Source of the DNA: Spirochaeta sp.
GTDB taxonomy: Bacteria; Spirochaetota; Spirochaetia; DSM-27196; Alkalispirochaetaceae
Direction: 5' to 3'
Length of the DNA stretch: 7,912 nt
NCBI GenBank assembly: GCA_007117185.1
Contig: SKHA01000063.1
Coordinates: forward strand, 1 to 7,912
Within the stretch, counting starts at the first letter, position 1, and each line of letters starts with the position of its first letter. Both the position numbers and the translations under genes were made by a program. The notes below the pieces were generated by a model. The model had not been told where the DNA came from. It saw only the letters and a list, made by a program, of their open reading frames with translations, and did no database searches. This document shows positions 6,001-7,912 of this stretch, one piece after another.

Positions 6001-7722
6001 TCAGAACTTCATACTGGCGTACACCACCAGTTGGACATCGTGTTCCGGGGCGGCGTCTACGTTGCCAAGGTTGGTGACGGTCATCCACGTCAGCTCCGAC
6101 CCCACGGTGAGGTTGCGTCGGGTGATCCCCGGCTGCACCTCTCCAAAGATCGTCAGCGCTGTGGTCCACTCCGGGAAATCCCCGGTAGGCGTCACCGCCT
6201 CGTTATCCTCCGGTAACATGTTCGGTTCGTCGCGGTCGGGGAGGGTGTCGGTGATCTGCCGCTCCCCTCGTACTTCCAGCCGGCCCCGCACCCCGCTGAA
6301 CCACCGTCCGGGCTCCACGTAGCGGCTCTCCAGAAAGATCACCGCCGAATCGTTGCCGGTGTAGTACCCCAGCGGTTCTTCGAGCCACGTTCGACCACCA
6401 CCATCACGAAAGTGCTCCGTCGCAATGCGCCGACGATAGGTGATCGAGGTATGTCCGCGATTGTGGATGTACATCCACGGGTCCACGAACACCGCCTCAC
6501 CGATGGTCTGCACAAAACCGTGGTCCAGCGGCTTCAGCCACCTGATCCCTGCCATGTACGCCACTGCGTTGGGTTCGTTTACGGTGTAGTCGCCGTCTTC
6601 CAGCGGGGATGACCATTGGTCCGGCGCCAGATGCGCGTACGCCACCAGCCCCGGCCGAAGGGTCGCCTCAATCTCAAAACTCATGTGGGCGTTCCCGGGC
6701 AGCGGGTTGGTATACAGGTTATGGTAGAGCATCATCGGGTTGAGGTAGCGCAGCTCCATGTTGCGTCCTCCGTACATGATCCCCTGGGTGGCGATAAAGT
6801 TGACCCGGTCCCAGGCGCGCACCTCGAAACGGTGCGCCAGAAAGCTGCGGTGCAGGTCGGTGATATCTTCGTACTTGCTTCGGAAATCTGGGTCGGAATC
6901 AGCTGCCGCGAGGTCTGCCTCCTCCGCGGGGGTCAAGTTCCCGTCCATCCCGATCCAGACCGTCGAGTACTTGAAGACACGCCAGAACGCGGAAAGGCGG
7001 GCAAAATCGTACTCCCTGACCGAATCGCCCAGATACAGACTGCCGGTGTGGCCATTGCCCCAGCGCAGGTCATCCCGTCCGAACTGCAGGTTCCAGAAAT
7101 CCCCTCCAACGGCGAGAAATGCCCGGGAGGGAAACTCGATATCGATGCTGTTGACGTCCGTGAACACCACGTTGGTCCAGGGATCCGGCTCCGAGGTCAG
7201 AACTCCACCCGGGGCGGGAGGAAACTTGCGAAGATCGATATCGATGATGCCGTAGCCGTGGTTGCCGGCCCACGCTTCCAGGGGAATGGAGAGAAACGGG
7301 AGCCGTTGCCGCTCCCGGTACTCCCGGTAGGGTACCTCGTTGTTGCTGTTCAGATACAGTTCAACATTAACGTCCAACCCGGCGGAGAACGCGAAGTCCG
7401 GCTGTACCACCGCAGCGCGCTCCCGGATATTCGCGGGACTCAGCCGCTGCTGGAGCCAGCGGTAGCGCTCTCGTCCCACCGCGGAGAGACGCAGTACGTC
7501 GATTCGTTGCAGCTCCATGTGCAGCTCGGCGACGCTGAACGGCCCGGTGCCGCTGGGCAGCGCCTGCCCCGCTTCAACGGCGAGCCACTGCAGTGCCTGG
7601 TGTTCCGGAGCCCCCCACTGCAGGATCTCCTGCCGGTTCAACGGCCCCTGTTCCTGGGTAGAAGCGACAATCGGCGCCATCAGCGCTACAAAAAAAATCA
7701 GTCCCGTACGTTGCAAACCCAT
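6001..7722 (-). CDS. Outer-membrane beta-barrel protein, Wzi capsule-assembly-like
   Basis: A 573-residue secreted protein. The signal peptide is about 1-20 (basic start, then LIFFVALMAPIVA). A helical N-terminal domain (about 25-100) holds segments such as HQALQWLAVEAGQALPSG (41-58) and LSAVGRERYRWLQQRLSP (79-96). Small helical N-terminal domains of this type are common in Wzi-like proteins outside the enterobacteria. From about 107 onward it shows alternating barrel strands with a GRDDLRWGNGHTGSLYLGDS motif (215-234), which resembles the 'GR..lrWG.g..gsl.ls' stretch of the Wzi family, and ELRYLNPMMLYHNLY (323-337). The C-terminus VVYASMKF ends in Phe, as expected for an outer-membrane barrel. 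Wzi anchors capsule polymer at the cell surface, and the neighbouring Wzz-like gene fits that. The protein is longer than E. coli Wzi (roughly 450 mature residues), so another porin-like role is possible. The ATG at 7722 is backed by GGGAG with 6-nt spacing. The stop abuts the Wzz-like stop. Confidence 0.8.
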   Translation of the reverse strand: MGLQRTGLIFFVALMAPIVASTQEQGPLNRQEILQWGAPEHQALQWLAVEAGQALPSGTGPFSVAELHMELQRIDVLRLSAVGRERYRWLQQRLSPANIRERAAVVQPDFAFSAGLDVNVELYLNSNNEVPYREYRERQRLPFLSIPLEAWAGNHGYGIIDIDLRKFPPAPGGVLTSEPDPWTNVVFTDVNSIDIEFPSRAFLAVGGDFWNLQFGRDDLRWGNGHTGSLYLGDSVREYDFARLSAFWRVFKYSTVWIGMDGNLTPAEEADLAAADSDPDFRSKYEDITDLHRSFLAHRFEVRAWDRVNFIATQGIMYGGRNMELRYLNPMMLYHNLYTNPLPGNAHMSFEIEATLRPGLVAYAHLAPDQWSSPLEDGDYTVNEPNAVAYMAGIRWLKPLDHGFVQTIGEAVFVDPWMYIHNRGHTSITYRRRIATEHFRDGGGRTWLEEPLGYYTGNDSAVIFLESRYVEPGRWFSGVRGRLEVRGERQITDTLPDRDEPNMLPEDNEAVTPTGDFPEWTTALTIFGEVQPGITRRNLTVGSELTWMTVTNLGNVDAAPEHDVQLVVYASMKF

Positions 7723-7728
7723 TACTGT

Positions 7729-7733
7729 CTCCC
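7729..7733 (-). promoter_or_regulatory. Shine-Dalgarno site for the Wzi-like gene
   Basis: GGGAG on the minus strand, 6 nt before the ATG at 7722. It supports this start, which also gives a complete signal peptide. Confidence 0.65.
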
Positions 7734-7737
7734 GAGT

Positions 7738-7781
7738 ACCTGTTTGGTGGCCCCCACTCTACCACGAGAACTGTAACAGGT
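7738..7781. repeat. Inverted repeat ACCTGTT / AACAGGT flanking the candidate promoter
   Basis: Perfect 7-bp arms at 7738-7744 and 7775-7781, 30 bp apart. One arm abuts the candidate -35 and the other lies just downstream of the predicted transcription start. The spacing suits a pair of protein half-sites better than an RNA hairpin. The symmetry is seen; a regulatory role is inferred. Confidence 0.35.
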
Positions 7782-7786
7782 GCCAA
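7756..7786 (-). promoter_or_regulatory. Candidate sigma70-type promoter of the Wzi-like gene
   Basis: On the minus strand, TTGGCA (7786-7781; 5 of 6 to TTGACA) is followed after 19 bp by TAGAGT (7761-7756; 4 of 6 to TATAAT). The -10 is preceded by TG at the extended position (TGGTAGAGT). The spacer is 2 bp longer than ideal, which an extended -10 may tolerate. Transcription would start near 7749, giving a leader of about 27 nt that contains the Shine-Dalgarno. Confidence 0.4.
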
Positions 7787-7794
7787 GACGTTTC

Positions 7795-7912
7795 TTACCC
7801 CCCGAGCACCACCCGCAGCCGCACCGCCGCACTGTCCGTATCGTCTTGTCCACCCGCACCCACCCCCAAACCCAGAACAACCTCGTCAACGATCCACCCC
7901 GTCCCCTCCCGG
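7795..7912 (-). CDS. C-terminal end of an unidentified protein (partial)
   Basis: The last 38 codons of a minus-strand gene entering from the right edge, ending in TAA at 7797-7795. The readable end includes GWIVDEVVLGLGVGAGG and then SAAVRLRVVLGG. It looks like the closing beta strands of a secreted or surface domain; 'W.vDeV.L' strands occur in jelly-roll carbohydrate-binding and similar modules. The family cannot be named from so little. The competing plus-strand frame gives a His/Pro/Arg-rich product of shadow type, so the minus strand is preferred. It ends 72 bp before the Wzi-like start, on the same strand. It could therefore be upstream in a shared transcript, although a promoter candidate lies in the gap. 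Confidence 0.55.
   Translation of the reverse strand, partial: REGTGWIVDEVVLGLGVGAGGQDDTDSAAVRLRVVLGG
7853..7873 (-). other. Potential G-quadruplex motif on the coding strand
   Basis: The minus strand carries four G-runs of at least three (GGG, GGGGG, GGG, GGG) separated by loops of 3, 1 and 3 nt. This meets the usual G3+N1-7 definition. It lies in the partial gene at the right edge, about 55 codons-equivalent upstream of nothing obviously regulatory other than the Wzi-like promoter region about 70 bp further on. In GC-rich DNA encoding Gly-rich sequence this can arise by chance. Confidence 0.4.

Noticed and set aside
5994..6010. GAAGT / ACTTC inverted repeat spanning both stop codons, as a possible bidirectional terminator.
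   Set aside because: Only a 5-bp stem of low GC with a 7-nt loop and no T-run on either side, so it is too weak to call.
6616..7776. Plus-strand open frame antisense to the Wzi-like gene (386 codons).
   Set aside because: No signal peptide or domain, and composition typical of a reverse-complement shadow. The opposite strand has a signal peptide, ribosome site and terminal Phe.
7574..7786. Minus-strand open frame of 70 codons overlapping the start of the Wzi-like gene.
   Set aside because: Out of frame with the signal-peptide-bearing start at 7722, no ribosome site of its own, and no recognisable content.
1..7912. Looked for CRISPR repeats, insertion sequences, attachment sites, tRNA/rRNA and tandem repeats.
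   Set aside because: No direct repeats with regular spacing, no transposase or integrase, no tRNA-like cloverleaf, and almost the whole window is filled by the listed genes.

Overview
The window is GC-rich DNA from a Gram-negative (diderm) bacterium. Four products have signal peptides or periplasmic domains, and two end in outer-membrane beta-barrel style C-termini with a terminal Phe. A spirochaete (for example a free-living, GC-rich Spirochaetia member) is my best guess. It rests on the style of the LolA-like protein and on the acidic 'DLDDLFG' start of the mature barrel protein, not on any marker gene, so it is tentative.

Layout. Positions 1-4996 hold a tight five-gene operon on the minus strand, read from right to left. 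The order is FtsX-type ABC permease (4996-3521), second FtsX-type permease (3508-2207), LolA-like periplasmic 'outer membrane lipoprotein-sorting' protein (2184-1369), a predicted outer-membrane beta-barrel protein (1372-101), and the first 22 codons of a LolD/MacB-type ABC ATPase (66 to beyond the left edge). Gaps are 12 bp, 22 bp, a 4-bp overlap and 34 bp. Together these could form an inner membrane to periplasm to outer membrane route: an ABC extractor, a soluble carrier, and an outer-membrane partner in place of LolB. The cargo, lipid or lipoprotein, cannot be read from the sequence.

Positions 4997-5061 are a 65-bp divergent regulatory region. It contains a perfect 7-4-7 palindrome that runs into the start codon of the plus-strand gene. 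That gene (5062-6000) is a Wzz-like polysaccharide chain-length/co-polymerase protein with two membrane segments and no kinase domain. Directly tail-to-tail with it, with stop codons abutting, is a minus-strand gene (7722-6001) for a large outer-membrane barrel resembling the Wzi capsule-assembly family. The pair suggests a surface polysaccharide (capsule or O-antigen) function. A promoter candidate and an inverted repeat lie just upstream of the Wzi-like gene, and the right edge carries the last 38 codons of another minus-strand gene.

No tRNA, rRNA, insertion sequence, CRISPR array or convincing intrinsic terminator was seen. The strongest leads for something new are the self-contained trans-envelope operon and an identical acidic heptapeptide (DLDDLFG) found both in the periplasmic domain of one permease and at the mature N-terminus of the barrel.
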